Source: Megalobrama amblycephala
Taxonomy: Eukaryota; Chordata; Actinopteri; Cypriniformes; Xenocyprididae
DNA length: 64,000 nucleotides
Assembly (NCBI RefSeq): GCF_018812025.1
Contig: NC_063052.1
Coordinates: forward strand, 30,457,951-30,521,950
Direction: 5' to 3'
Part shown: positions 35,045-47,879 of the stretch, piece after piece
Layout: each line of letters begins with the position of its first letter
Numbering within the stretch: the stretch's first letter is position 1
Translations under genes and position numbers: made by a program
The notes under the pieces: generated by a model
What the model was told of the DNA's origin: nothing
Seen by the model: only the letters and a program-made list of their open reading frames with translations
Databases searched by the model: none

Positions 35045-36017
35045 AGGTGCCCTAGATTATGTTTTTAAAAGATGTAATATAAGTCTAAGGTGTCCCCTGA
35101 ATGTGTCTGTGAAGTTTCAGCTCAAAATACCCCATAGATTTTTTTTAATTAATTTTTTTAACTGCCTATTTTGGGGCATCATTATAAACGCGCCGATTTT
35201 ATGCTGCGGCCCCTTTAAATCCCGTGCTCTCCGCCCACAGAGCTCGCGCTTGCCTTAAACAGTGCCTTAACAAAGTTTACACAGCTAATATAACCCTCAA
35301 AATGGATCTTTACAAAGTGTTCGTCATGCATGCGGCATGCATGCGTCGGATTATGTGAGTATTGTATACTGTTATATTGTTTACTTCTGATTTTGAATGA
35401 GTTTGATAGTGCTCCGTGGCTAACGGCTAATGCTACACTGTTGGAGAGATTTATAAAGAATGAAGTTGTGTTTATGCATTATACAGACTGCAAGTGTTTA
35501 AAAATGAAAATAGCGACGGCTCTCTTGTCTCCGTGAATACAGTAATAACCGATGGTAACTTTAACCACATTTAACTGTACATTAGCAACATGCTAACGAA
35601 ACATTTAGAAAGACAATTTACAAATATCACTAAAAATATCATGATATCATTGATCATGTCAGTTATTATTGCTCCATCTGCCATTTTTCGCTATTGTCCT
35701 TGCTTGCTTACCTAGTCTGATGATTTGGTTGTGCACATCCAGATGTTAATACTGGCTGCCCTTGTCTAATGCCTTTTATAATGTTGGAAACGTGGGCTGG
35801 CATATGCAAATATTGGGGTTGAACACCCCGACTGTTACGTAACAGTCTGTGTTATATTGAGATTCGCCTGTTCTTCTGAGGTCTTTTAAACAAATGAGAT
35901 TTATATAAGAAGGAGGAAACAATGGAGTTTGAGACTCACTGTATGTCATTTCCATGTACTGAACTCTTGTTATTTAACTATGCCAAGATAAATTAAATTT
36001 TTAATTCGAGGGCACCT
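35045..36017 (+). mobile_element. TTAA-target MITE, AGGTGCCC family, copy 1
   Basis: Ends AGGTGCCCTAGATTATG and GAGGGCACCT, flanked by TTAA (35041-35044, 36018-36021). Same family as 42548-43491 and 50143-50535. Confidence 0.9.
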
Positions 36018-36126
36018 TTAAGCATTACACAATTCACAGTCTTTGTAATGTGTTTCAGCAATACATTTGTAACATTTATAAAGTGTTTAGAAAGAATTCT
36101 CAGAATTGACTTTACAGGGACTTTAA

Positions 36127-37595
36127 TAGATTTTCTCAGAAATGTCATCAAAGCCATCTGAAACTTTGTTTCCCATACGCCTGATTATTACACACTGAAA
36201 CTGCAAAGTGTCATAAGACTCATGTCACATGAAACTTAAATGGTAAAAGTAACAAACAAAAACTACATTAAGAAAGCCTGACATGAACACAACCATGAAT
36301 GCCATAATAAACCTGCTGTAGGACACATCAATAATAATCAAGAGAAACACAAGGGATATTTATACACAAAACTAATGAGTTCAACTAGAAACACCCGGAG
36401 ACAATCAATGAACACAAACAAGAACATGAGAACAGATCAAAATAACAGACAAACTAATATTTCACGAGAAATTACCATGAACATGAAAAAAAGAAAACAA
36501 GACAAAAGCAACAAAGCTAGAGTTTTAGCCAATTTATTGTACAATATATGTCCGTAAAACACTGTTTACATCGATCAAACTACAACCATGAGAATTACAT
36601 CAGTCACGCATAACTAGAAAGTTTTCCACCTAGAAAACAAAACAGTCCACCTTCACAAAGACAATATAAACACTTTCCAAATCAAATAACATCCTTCCTG
36701 AAGATTTCATATGTTTTAACAAAAACACACAGCACAATTCAGCTCTTAATCCCTCCGGCCCTCTCATCCATTACAAGAGTATTTACCGCAAACATGTTTC
36801 TCGTTCTCCATCACAAGAGAGACAAGTTCAAATATTGTCTGTGGTAATTGACAACATGAAAGGAAGCAGAGAATAAAAGAAAGTAAAGCAGAGTGGATTA
36901 GATGAAGTGTCATGACAGACCCATTACATCATCAGGCATTCAGTGATAAACCTGCACTTTCCTTCTTCAAACTAGTGAACGTGTCAAACGTGTGTAAATC
37001 TTCCTCTGTGAACTCAAGGTCAAACTCAGACTGAGCGAAGGGGATATTAATCCATATTTATATATGCTTTTTAGGATGGATCTTGTTAAATAATGACTTA
37101 ATTACTGTGAGATTAAAGCGAGAGCAGAAACCAGAGCTGTCTGACTGCACTCATCTCTCAGGGCCTTTTTACACCTGGTCACTTCATGCATTTTTACTGA
37201 TTAGATAACTATCCAATTTGCAAAAACTGTTCCACCACCGATCTTCACTTCCTGGACTATATGCAAATTAAGTTTGCGTCAATGAAAGCAACAGATATGA
37301 ACTGCATTTTATTTATTATCAGCTAATTTCAAGATCAAAGACCGCAATAGGACAGTGAGCGGCATCAGCACTGGTAAGATCATTTGCTCTCATTACTTTT
37401 AATGAATATGATTGTGTGTTGAGCCTCAGGATGTGATGTGAGTAAATAAATAAGAAACATCAACGGAGTGTCTTTAAAAACCCTCTTCTGTGCAGAACTA
37501 CCTCCTTCCACCACGGATTTGAATCTCAAGTTGACAGTTTAACAGTTGAGCCCAAGCCTCCGTTACTAAATCTAAAACGAGACTGACTAAATTAG
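36127..37595. other. Intronic sequence, no gene seen
   Basis: AT-rich and mostly unique-looking. A repeat-end-like 'gggcctttttacacctggtcac' is at 37160. No exon candidate. Confidence 0.5.
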
Positions 37596-38684
37596 TTGGG
37601 GTGTAACGATATATCGGAGTACGATATTTCGCGATGCAAAAATGTTACGATATGTATTGTAGAGTGATGTCGATACTTTTACGATATGACAGCAGTCTTA
37701 TCTTATTGGTTGAGCTGCCGACGTGACCTACTCTGCAACATGGAGGTGGCAGTGAGAGAAGCCGGGTTGTCACCGCATATTAAGGGTGTGTCTCAATCAG
37801 CTCTGTAGTTCAGTAAGTGTTTCGCGCACACATTGAATTTTGCAAGCAGGTTTAAACGTTTCTCGCGTCAGTCTCTTGCTTGGTCGCGTGAGAAAAGTTG
37901 TGGCTTTCTTTCACCGCAGTGCCACAGCAACAGCTGTGCTCACAGAAAAGCAAAAGATGCTTGCAATGCTTTGCTTTAAGAAGTTAGGGGACGTTCACAT
38001 ATTGCGTCTTTTCCGCGTGCAAGTCAGTTATTTCAAATGTAGCCACGTGGCAGGCGCGCTCATAATGGAAGCAATGCGGTCGCGACGCGCATGCAGTGCG
38101 TTTTCCAGGGGAATTGAGGTGAAAAATTCTCAACCAACCGATCAGCTTCGGCCTTTCAGTAACAAAACATCAAAACCTCAGCCGAACAGCTGATCATAGC
38201 TGGACAGGGTGGTTTTTATATCTTATCTCCATAAATATATCTAGTAGTAAAGCTAATGCAAGGGCTAGAAATCAATTTATCCTTTGCTGAAACTTCCTGA
38301 TCCTCTTGGCAAGCGCAGTTCATGGTTGCATAGCAACAACAGACGCCACAGGAGAAGAAAAAGGAGAAGCGGTGCGTTTTTAGACGCGATATGAGAACGG
38401 TCCCGGATTCTTAATTCTAAGTTCATGTTAAATTTAACTTTTTTTTTTCAGTGACAGACAGACCTATTCAGCTGTTAATTTGAATACAGAAGGTTTTTAT
38501 TAAACCTGAAAGGTGATCTTGTATGTACAACAAGGAAAGTATTGAAATTTGTTAATGTTTTTAAAATAAATGAAACTGAAATTCAAATAAGATTCTGTTC
38601 AAAATATCGTGATATGTATCGTATCGTGAACTCCGTATCGAGATACGTACCGTATCGTGACCTGAGCGTATCGTTACACCCCTA
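37596..38684 (+). mobile_element. hAT non-autonomous element with TATCG-rich ends
   Basis: Left end TTGGGGTGTAACGATA, right end TATCGTTACACCCCTA, perfect 8-bp duplication TAAATTAG (37588-37595, 38685-38692). Length 1089 bp. Multiple TATCG/CGATA motifs lie near both ends. A 117-codon frame at 37840-38193 shows no transposase motif. Confidence 0.93.
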
Positions 38685-38692
38685 TAAATTAG

Positions 38693-41027
38693 TGTATTAC
38701 CTGCATTCATTCTTCAGGTCATTGTCCATAATATTATATCCATTATAAAAAATCAGTTTGAATGTCTGCTGAGGAAAGCGATATCTTTGTCTTTTGTTCT
38801 TTTAAAAGATTTCCCATGACAACGCTGAAACAACTTCCTTGTTTACAACCAGTCCTTCTATTTGCTACTGACTGACTCATAAAGACAGTTTTGCCTCCAT
38901 CTCATGGTGTAATAATGTAACTTTCATAAACGGACCCTTTCTCAATACCAAATACGGTATATTATTTATATAAAATAATATTTATTAAACAAAAATATTT
39001 AAATTAACTTAACAATAGACATTATAAAAGACAAAAGGAAATAAACACAAGCAAACAATTCAGTCAAAAGTACAAAAGCAGTGCTCTAGTACAGGATTTA
39101 AGTTAAATATAGCCTAAATATAAAGTTATGCAACCTTAAGGCACAGTAGGTGATCTTGTAAATGCTAATGTTAGCCTGCTAGCATTGAAACCATACGATC
39201 CCACCCTCCTGCAAATTGCTGTCCAAAGCCACACCTCCTCTAAAACACCAGAACGTAAACACACAAAGCTGCTCTCGGCAAAGCGTCATAAGAGACGACG
39301 TTAAACTACCTTATGTCTCAAAGCACATAACGTTACAATAATAATGAGAGCTTGTACCTGACTGCTGCAGATTAATTTCTGTGTTGATACTATTGACATG
39401 GAAACACATAATTCCGAGCCTGAGGATGTGAACAGATCCAGTTAGAAGGTCACGAGTTGCCATCTCTTAATTACGGTAGTTATGGCGTGAACATAGCATT
39501 AGGTCAGTGTTTTGATTTGGTAAAAATTGTAAAAGATGGCTGCTGTTTGTTTGCGGTGCTCCGTGACTGAGGTCTGTATAGGTATAAACTCTGCATTGCA
39601 TGAAACACGCTGATGATGCATGATGTCTGCCCAAACAGGGTGTGTGAGGGTATGTAAAAACATATGCTGAGGCAGGTAGGACATTGTATTATTTTATTCG
39701 GACCAAATATAAAGATTGGATAAACATTTTAGGGTCCTACGCCTTCCACAGATGATATATATTTGTAAAAATGCATTTAGACAGTTTAACATAGTGATTG
39801 CTATCAGGATCTGAGAAGAATTTCAACCAGTTTAACAAATAATGTTTCTGTAGAGAATCATCTTTTGCAACTGTAATTTTCCCCTTAAGCCAAATTGATT
39901 TGCTCTGGAACAAGTAATGGATTAATAAGACCAAAGATTGCCCATTTGATATACCTCAAATAAATTATATCGCATGTTTAACCACTATCTAGATAAGAGC
40001 CAGCTGCAAATTCCCGAAGGATTGGCTGAGATTAAGCTGTTCTCTGTGGGTACATGAGAGCTGAATGGCCGCTGACCTAGGCGCTATGTTTATATACATG
40101 AGTCACATATTTGAGGTCTAAATAACTACATTCTTGCCTAAAAAACTACATTGCGTGACACAACAACAGAAGGCTGGAAGAGGCTCTCAGCCAGTTAGAT
40201 TCGAGAAACACATAAACACACACTACCGTTCAAAACTTTGAGGTCGGTAAGATTTTTTAATGTTTTTGAAATATCTCTCATCCTCACCAAGACTACATTT
40301 ATTGGATCAAAAATAAAGTAAAAACAGCACAACTGTTTTCAACTTTGATAATAATCAGAAATGTTTCTTGAGCAGCAAATCAGCATATTTGAATGATTTC
40401 TGAAGAATCATGTGACACTGAAGACTGGAGTAATGATGCTGAAAATTCAGCTTTGCATAACATGAATAAATTACATTTTAAAATATATTCAAATAAAAAA
40501 TTGGTGTACATTTCATTTGCCATTATAAAACTGCATTATTTATATATCTGCAATATAGCGACCCATTTTGGCATAATCCGCTATAAATCCCATATTTAAA
40601 ACTATCAGTCTTTCTCCAATATCCATCTCTCCCCGTCTACTTTCTCTCTGACGTATTTAATATTCATATGGAGCGACAGATATCCTCTGGTTCTTGCGCT
40701 CTTTATCGAATGGTTTCACCTGTGTGCGGGAGCAAAGTTAGTCACCTGGGCGTTTCAAGGCCATTCGCATAATTTATAGTGATGAATGTCCATCCGAAGA
40801 GCAACGCTGCAGCGCTCACTCTCTTTTCTCCTGCTTTGATCGACGAGTGAGCTAAATCATTTGTCCCCACAGCTCTGAGGACAGGGCATCCACACGGATA
40901 ACTGTGTGCGTGTGAGTAAATGTGTGTCAGAGCCATAAATTGGCGGGACAGAAATAGCCCCTCTATACAAACCCACTACAAAAGGACACAGGAAAACAGC
41001 ACAGCAAGCAATTACAAAGACGCACAA

Positions 41028-41030
<3 letters not shown>
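38693..41030. other. Intronic sequence with repeat fragments
   Basis: 39139-39380 begins 'ttaaggcacagtaggtgatc', resembling the end of another TTAA-type fish repeat whose partner end was not found. 40225-40500 is a copy of the CAAAACTTTGAGG repeat. No exon seen. Confidence 0.5.
40225..40500 (+). repeat. Copy of the 'CCGTTCAAAACTTTGAGG' dispersed repeat
   Basis: Starts ACCGTTCAAAACTTTGAGG and carries 'gagcagcaaatcagcatatttgaatgatttctgaagaatcatgtgac' wording shared with the copy at 53362-53790, which runs in the opposite sense for this block. Confidence 0.7.
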
Positions 41031-41073
<43 letters not shown>

Positions 41074-41152
41074 CATCTATCTCTGGGGAGTTTGATAAGA
41101 GAAGTCTGTCTCAGCACATTTTGCTCTCTCTCTCTCTCTCGCTCTCTCTCTG
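41031..41152 (+). repeat. (AC)n and (CT)n microsatellites
   Basis: An AC run at 41031-41070 and a CT run at about 41128-41152. Confidence 0.95.
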
Positions 41153-42547
41153 AGTCTATAGCTCTTGTTTTAAATGAATATAAAAGATAGAGCTGCAGTC
41201 TGAATGCATGCATTATGAATGTATACAATCATGGGAAGTAATTAACAAAGGAATTTTACAAAAGTTTTGGGGGTTTTGACAAGTAGCTCTGTCGCGATTA
41301 TTGATTAATCATTTGATCGTGACTATTTGATCTAAGCGCAAGTATTTGAGATAACCGTGATAGTATACAAAGATAGACAAACATAGTCCTTCATACCATG
41401 AAGGTTTGTGGGTTTAATCAGATTATATATATATCAATGGCGAGCGGTGACTTTTTTTAATCGGGTATGCTGGGTGGTGCGTCATGTAAAAAAATGTGGC
41501 TGATGCACATGGATGCACATTACGTTGAACGCGTTTATAGCTTTAGGCTCGCATTCTTAGTGTTAGTTAACTCATTTGCTTGCTCATGACAAATAGCAAC
41601 ACAGCGAAAAGTATTTCTAATATGTTGGACTTTTTATTGAGAGTAGCCCATATTTACCTGTTGAGACGTGCCTTCACAAGCAACCGTAAGACCTTTTGTG
41701 ATGTTTGAGTCGACGGAGGCGTGACATGCAAAAGGTGCATTTGCAAAATATGCTGTATTTTTGTAAGTCTGCTAGGTGCCACTAGTGTCACAGAAACAAC
41801 ATACTTCACCTTTAAACATAGCAGTTTAGGACACAGATCTAAATCAGTCATAACAAATAAACACCATGGCGTCAATTTAAATGTATACATACTGTGCGTG
41901 AAGAAAATCACTCTTGTGTTGAAATAAAAAAAATTGTGACGTTAAAGCAGGCTCTTTTTGACCCTATGAATCACCTGTAGTTTTTTTCCGACATCAAATA
42001 ATATTTGTAACGCCTCCCATCCAATAATCGCAAAAAGCTTTGTGCTTTATTACTCCTGATAAGAATAAAAGTTTCAGTTTTCAAATTCTGTCCATTTTAT
42101 CATGAAATTCAAACAATAAATGGCGTTTTGACGCTCTTAAATGTGATGTGTCAGATCACTGTAATGCCTTAATAAGTTATATCTCGAAAAACATGCATGA
42201 ACATCAAAGGTATGTTGAAAGATATAGCAGGCCCACAACTTACCGGAATGTATCATGTCTCATCACTTTATTTGTGTTTCAAACGTGGAAAGATGTCAAT
42301 AAAACAGCTTGTGAACAATATGTCACATAATTTTCCTCAGGAGTGTTTTCCAATGTTCAGTGCGCGTTAAGCCTTTGCGGGGACCTGGGCTAACGAACGC
42401 AATGGACCCCCACCCCCACCATCTAAAAAAGACATCATCTTATTCTCAATATCTTTTAATTTGCTGTTTTCTGTCACTGCCTTAACTCCCCTTATTTGTG
42501 ACATTCTAAACATGAAAACGCTAAATTTAGTAAGACAGTGATATTAA

Positions 42548-43491
42548 AGGTGCCCAAGAATGCTTTTTCACAAGATGTAATATAAGTCTAAGGTGTCCCC
42601 TGAATGTGTCTGTGAAGTTTCAGCTCAAAATACCCCATAGATTTTTTTAAATTATTTTTTATTTTGGGGCATCATTAACTATGCACTCATTTTTTTCAGC
42701 GCCGCCCCTTTAATTTGCGTGCTCCCTGCCACACGAGCTCTCGATTATATTACAGCACATTTACAAAGTTCACACAGCTAATATAACCCTCAAATGGATC
42801 TTTACAAGATGTTCGTCATGCATGCTGTATGCATGCTTCGATTTATGTGAGTAAAGTATTTATTTTGATGTTTATATTTGGTTCTCTATGAGTTTGAGGC
42901 TATATACTCTGTGGCTAACGGCTAATGCTACACTGTTGGAGAGATTTATAAAGAACGAAGATGTGTTTATGAATTATACAGACTGCAAGTGTTTAAAAAT
43001 GAAAATAGCGACGGCTCTCTTGTCTCCGTGAATACAGTAATAACCGATGGTAACTTTAACCACATTTAACAGTACATTAGCAAAATGCTAACCAAACATT
43101 TAGATAGACAATTTACAAATATCACTAAAAATATCATGTTATCATGGATCATGTCAGTTATTATTGCTCCATCTGCCATTTTCGCTATTGTTCTTGCTTG
43201 CTTACCTAGTCTGATGATTCAGCTGTGCACAGATCCAGACGTTACTGGCTGCCCTTGTCTAATGCCTTTCATAATGTTGGGAACATGGGCTGGCATATGC
43301 AAATATTGGGGCGTACACCCCGACTGTTACGTAACAGTCTGTGTTTTGTTGAGATCCGCGTGTTTTCCGGAAGTCTTTTAAACAAATGAGATTTACATAA
43401 GAAAGAGAAAGCAATGGAGTTTGAGACTCAATGTATGTCTTTTCCATGTACTGAACTCTTGTTCAATTCAAATTTTGAATCTAGGGCACCT
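42548..43491 (+). mobile_element. TTAA-target MITE, AGGTGCCC family, copy 2
   Basis: TTAA at 42544-42547 and 43492-43495. Ends AGGTGCCCAAGAATGC and ATCTAGGGCACCT. Highly similar to 35045-36017 along most of its length. Its 98-codon frame near 43085-43381 has stops or shifts in copy 1 and is not a gene. Confidence 0.9.
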
Positions 43492-43500
43492 TTAACAAAG

Positions 43501-43662
43501 CAAACTCAGTAAACATCATACTAATAAACCATACTATGTACAGAAAAGCAGTTGAGCCCAGAATATGCTTAACCCGTAATTAAACGTGTTGCGTTCATAT
43601 TCTGGGATCATCTGCTTTTCTGTACATAGTATGCTTTATTAGTATGATGTTTACTGAGTTTG
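43501..43662. repeat. Foldback repeat, arms about 65 bp
   Basis: CAAACTCAGTAAACATCATA on the left pairs with TATGATGTTTACTGAGTTTG on the right. Pairing continues through 'ctatgtacagaaaagcag' and 'cagaatatg', with a loop of about 30 nt. It lies 6 bp from the TTAA of the adjoining MITE. Confidence 0.9.
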
Positions 43663-44371
43663 GTTTGTAAATAACACTTAGTAAATTAAGCCACATTAAG
43701 CTTTTTGACGTTAAGCGTTTTAGAATGTCCCCATTATTTGTAGCGCAGCCATCCATAGTTGCAGTAAGATCTTAACTGTCATCTTTAATTTGTTAGTTAA
43801 TTTTAGAAAGCAATTAACAAACTTTAGGCCTTATCTCCTTAGGTCATATCTCCTTACATTTTCGTTCGACATGTTGAGGTGACAATGTCCTTGTATTCCT
43901 GCGTGTGTGTCCGCTGTGTCTGTGACTCTTGATTCGGGTGTGTGACAACGATGCGCTTTAAAACGCAATAGAGAATTGTCTCGGGGGCCCCCTAGTGTTC
44001 GGGGCCCTGGGCTGCAGCCCATGTTGCTCATTAGGATAATGCGGCCCTGCCAATGTTCACAGTTCCTTAGCTATCTATATATAAAAAAAAAACACTAGAG
44101 AGAAGCTTATTTACTGTTAATTATATGTTTGTGTAAATTTGCCATGAAGACAACAAGTGCTTATGAAAACAACCTTTTGTGATACTAATACAAACATTTC
44201 AGTTGTTATTTGAGTGTAATTATTATATCTGAAAATAAACAGCAGCTGAATATAATACCTCTGTTGTTAATTGTAACCTCTAATATTGTAGTGTACAAAA
44301 TGAGAGGGTTCCCTGTATAGTTTGCAACATTATTTGGGAGAGATTTTTTTTTCCTTAAGAAAAACCAAACT

Positions 44372-44456
44372 ATCGGTATCGGTATCAGCATCGGCCAATA
44401 TCATTCTGAATAATCGGTATCGGCAGAGAAATTTAGTATCGGTGCATCTCTAAAAA
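44372..44456 (-). repeat. hAT-like element end fragment
   Basis: The minus strand reads AGAGATGCACCGATAC with repeated CCGATACCGAT motifs, the look of a hAT terminal region. The partner end was not found. Confidence 0.4.
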
Positions 44457-44968
44457 ATATTAGTATTCTTTAAAAAAATAAGGTGAAATTATGCAAACTG
44501 ATGACTTTAACAACCGCACAAACTAATCGATTAACATCCTCTGATAGGCCTAGTTACAGTACAACTGTCTTTTTAGTTAGGATTTTTTCCCCCATTTGGT
44601 TAAGTCTAGGTAGTTTTGTATCAAATACAATGTGATTTTCGGCTATCGAGATTTGGCAGCAGCTCATTTTTCCTCTTGGGGAAGCGATCTTCTCACAGCT
44701 TATCCTCCCATGAAATCCGCCATAGGCCAGCAAACCAATGAGACAATGATGATGTTCCATGACAAAAGCACGAAGGCACAAAAGCTGCTGTAGATCAGCT
44801 TACCAGAAGTCTCCGTGACTGGCAGATTTAAAGAAAATTACCATCGTTTGGCAAATAAATACATTTCCAATCATGTAGGCTTTATGTTACACCTCAAACA
44901 AGGGATTTAAGTCCATGAATGGCTTGGGTATGCAGAGCATCCACAGCTTATATGGACCGCACACCCAT

Positions 44969-45007
<39 letters not shown>

Positions 45008-45615
45008 AAAAAATTTAATCTGAAAAATTTAATAAATTCTGTAATAAATTCCTAATATCAAACAAAGGATTCATGACAAAGAATTCATTAAAAGAACTGA
45101 TTAACAATTCACGGGCAATGATTCCTTTCCAGAAATGATTTATGACAAACCCATTCAATAATTTTAGTCAACACTTTTTTGCTGTTCATGACAATGTTTG
45201 ATATAATCCAGTTATACAAATTAGAGTGATTTTAGTTTTATTACTTGTAAATGTAAATTCTGTGTTTGATGCTGTCACCTTCACTGAGATCCTAATCTGA
45301 TTGTCAAACTTAAGACTGCCATTTAATTACCTGAGTAAATTATGAATAGCTTATAACTTAATCTAGAGTTTGAAATTGGCTTCAACAACACCGAATATGT
45401 ACCACTGAGCATACGTGCTGACAGCATAGACCTTTGTTTCTTTATAAATTAAAGACACAGGAAAACCTAACAAGAAATGCATCTACTCTCAGACATGAGA
45501 TGGTAATGCCACACATACACACCTTACTGCAGACTCCAATTGCATCAGAAACATGCTTGAAATAATCACTGGCGTCTAGTAACCCACCCACCCACACACA
45601 CACACACATATACAC

Positions 45616-45653
<38 letters not shown>

Positions 45654-46650
45654 TTGCTCTGCTGTGTCTCTGATAAAATCTGCTAACACGGATATAATAA
45701 AGACCTGTGGGACTCCTAAAAACTTCAGATGAGTTTTGTGGGGAAATAATGGGATATTTTCCTCTCTTCTCTCACTTTTTTCTTTTGTTTTTAAGAGCTC
45801 TTTCAACAACAGAACAAAACCTTTCACTGACTTGCACTTTCTGTTTCACTGTTCTCTTTAATTATTCCAGCACTCCTCTAGCCTATATGTGCAATTCAGT
45901 TCAATTTAGTTAATCAATTTAGTTGCTTTAGTTGTTAAATTCAATAAAATAATAAAATAAAATATCTTTTGGCAGTATGGGGTTTAGAGGATTTCTGAAC
46001 GTTGATACTTTACCACTACTTTAATATGATTGCTACTAATTAGCAATCATCAAATATTTTAAAATAATAAATAAATAAAAAAACAAGAAGACAATATAAT
46101 CTCTCTCTCTCTCTATGGCATCATGGTGACATGCAGCTGCCAAAGTCTGACTGAAATGGAAATGCAGCAGTGTGTAAATTATTCAAGAAAAGGAGAGAGA
46201 GACAGACATAGAAAGAAAGACAGAGATTGGGAGAGAGATGACCATGAGTGAGATGATGGACAAATACAGTTTACAGAAAAATAAGCATGTGCATGTGTGC
46301 ATTATATCTTAAATAATATTACAACATTCTGCAGATATTTAACAATGTTAAATACATATCTCAAAATTTGTGTTAGCTCTGAAATGGCCTTTTAGCCCTA
46401 TGCCAAGTTGATTTAGAAAGTTTAATAAGTAGAAATGTAGAAAATCAAGCATTGATTTACAAACTAAAGAGTTTGATTTTCCACTACATTATAAAACACA
46501 GTAATTCATTATGTTAATGTATATGCACCAATACAGGCACACAGCAGCACGTAAAATGCCACATTTGTGACTATATGTATGGCACATAGAAGGTACTTTT
46601 GACTGAAAAGATACTAGGATCTCAGTGGAAGTAGTAGGTCTTCCGGGTAC
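44457..46650. other. Intronic sequence with microsatellites
   Basis: (TA)n at 44970-45004, (CA)n at 45592-45650, and gattcattaaaagaactg-type units at 45067-45160 related to 47731-47873. A 75-codon minus-strand frame (44554-44781) has no recognised domain or splice sites. Confidence 0.5.
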
Positions 46651-47614
46651 TAGTGTTGTCACAATAATGGAATTTCTAAATTCGATACAATACCTTGAAA
46701 AATATCGATATTCAATACCATTTTCGATACCACTGGGAAAACAGCCATATAGATATTTTTATTATTATCTCATAATTCTTTGATAATTTGGGTAATTTTA
46801 TTGCAATAGCTTACTCACGGCACAGAGAGGCTTTATAATAAAATAAGAACAAATAAACAAACTGCAAATGATAGCGCAAATAAATACAACAAAGAGACAA
46901 ATTATATAAACATGGCTTAAAGTTTTTCAGGTGGGTCTAACAGTAATATTCAGGTAAGAAATACTACAGAAATTGAACAAAGTAATCAAATGTAAAACAA
47001 CACTGGATAGTCTTAAATAAATACAGATTAATGCTTACAATTAAAGTTACAGAAGTTAAGTCAAGAGCAGTGAGTGATTTTCTCTTTGTCTTTTGTTCTT
47101 TGATTAACATGACAGGAATATTAGACTGCTGTCACTTTAAGATCTTATCCACAGATCCAATATACGGTTTTCAACTATTTACGTTCCAAAGCTGATTGTG
47201 TTCACCTGAATACTTGCCAAGACAGGCATTTTAACATAATTTTGTGTGTATTTAACCATTTAAAAGAGCTCAATTTGTTACTCGCGAGCTATTTGAGAGG
47301 CAGCTTTATGTGTGCGCCACATATATAATTCAGTGGTGCATACGCTTTTGCTGTGAGAGCTAAACCTGTGGGAATGAGTAAAATTACACTTAATAACCGC
47401 AATCCCGCGCCAAAATTCAGGGCCATCACTATTCAACCGGAGCGAATGAGACAAGTGATTGAGAGGAGGTGGGTGTGTGTCAATTTGCCATCGGACAAAA
47501 GAGAGAGCGCGAACGCGCAGCTGCTATCGGTGAATTGATACTGCAGAAAAGGAGTATTAGAATCGTATTTCAATATTGATACATATCGAAATATCAATAT
47601 TTTTGACACCACTA
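46651..47614 (+). mobile_element. hAT-like element with ATATCGATA-rich ends
   Basis: Left end TAGTGTTGTCACAATA, right end TTTTTGACACCACTA. Both continue into runs of 'tatcgatatt'-like motifs. Flanking 8-mers match only at four positions. The interior (47095-47540) shares wording with 9655-10050. Confidence 0.7.
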
Positions 47615-47730
47615 GTGCCTACTCTTTTATGAGTACTGTGAATTCAGACATACTACTCATCACATACTGTTTTTTGCCTACTATAATATAATAGGGAAGT
47701 AAACGATTTCAGATGCAGCCATGATTTATG

Positions 47731-47873
47731 ACAAACGATTCATTAAAAGAAATTATTCACGATTCATGACAAATGATTCATTAAAAGAGCTGATTAACAA
47801 TTCACCACCAATGATTCATTAAAAGAAATGATTCATAATCCTCAACAAATGATTCATTAAAAGAACTGATTAA
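47731..47873 (+). repeat. Four-unit minisatellite, period about 38 bp
   Basis: Each unit holds GATTCATTAAAAGA followed by an A-rich 'actgatt'/'aatgatt' block. Unit starts fall near 47731, 47769, 47807 and 47845. The same unit occurs singly around 45067-45110. Confidence 0.75.
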
Positions 47874-47879
47874 CAAAAA

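Larger units (their letters stand above)
33042..36122 (+). mobile_element. TTAA-target element with two insertions
   Basis: The ends AGTCCCTGTAAAGTCATT and AATTGACTTTACAGGGACT are inverted repeats, and TTAA lies at 33038-33041 and 36123-36126. Inside are the elements at 33256-34316 and 35045-36017, leaving about 1 kb of its own. No transposase. Confidence 0.85.
42358..44049 (-). mobile_element. hAT element with two internal repeats
   Basis: Flanked by the perfect 8-bp duplication CCAATGTT (42350-42357, 44050-44057). The ends read CAGTGCGCG on the left and, reversed, CAGGGCCGCATTATCC on the right, both of the hAT CAG(G/T)G type. Contains the TTAA MITE 42548-43491 and the foldback 43501-43662. 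Confidence 0.8.

Noticed and set aside
37840..38193. 117-codon plus-strand frame
   Set aside because: Lies wholly inside a hAT element with defined ends; no transposase motif and no sign of selection visible.
43085..43381. 98-codon frame with hydrophobic stretches
   Set aside because: Lies within a TTAA MITE; the homologous copy at 35045-36017 has shifts and stops in it.
44554..44781. 75-codon minus-strand frame with mixed composition
   Set aside because: No recognised domain, no acceptor or donor at sensible places; kept only as a remark on that interval.
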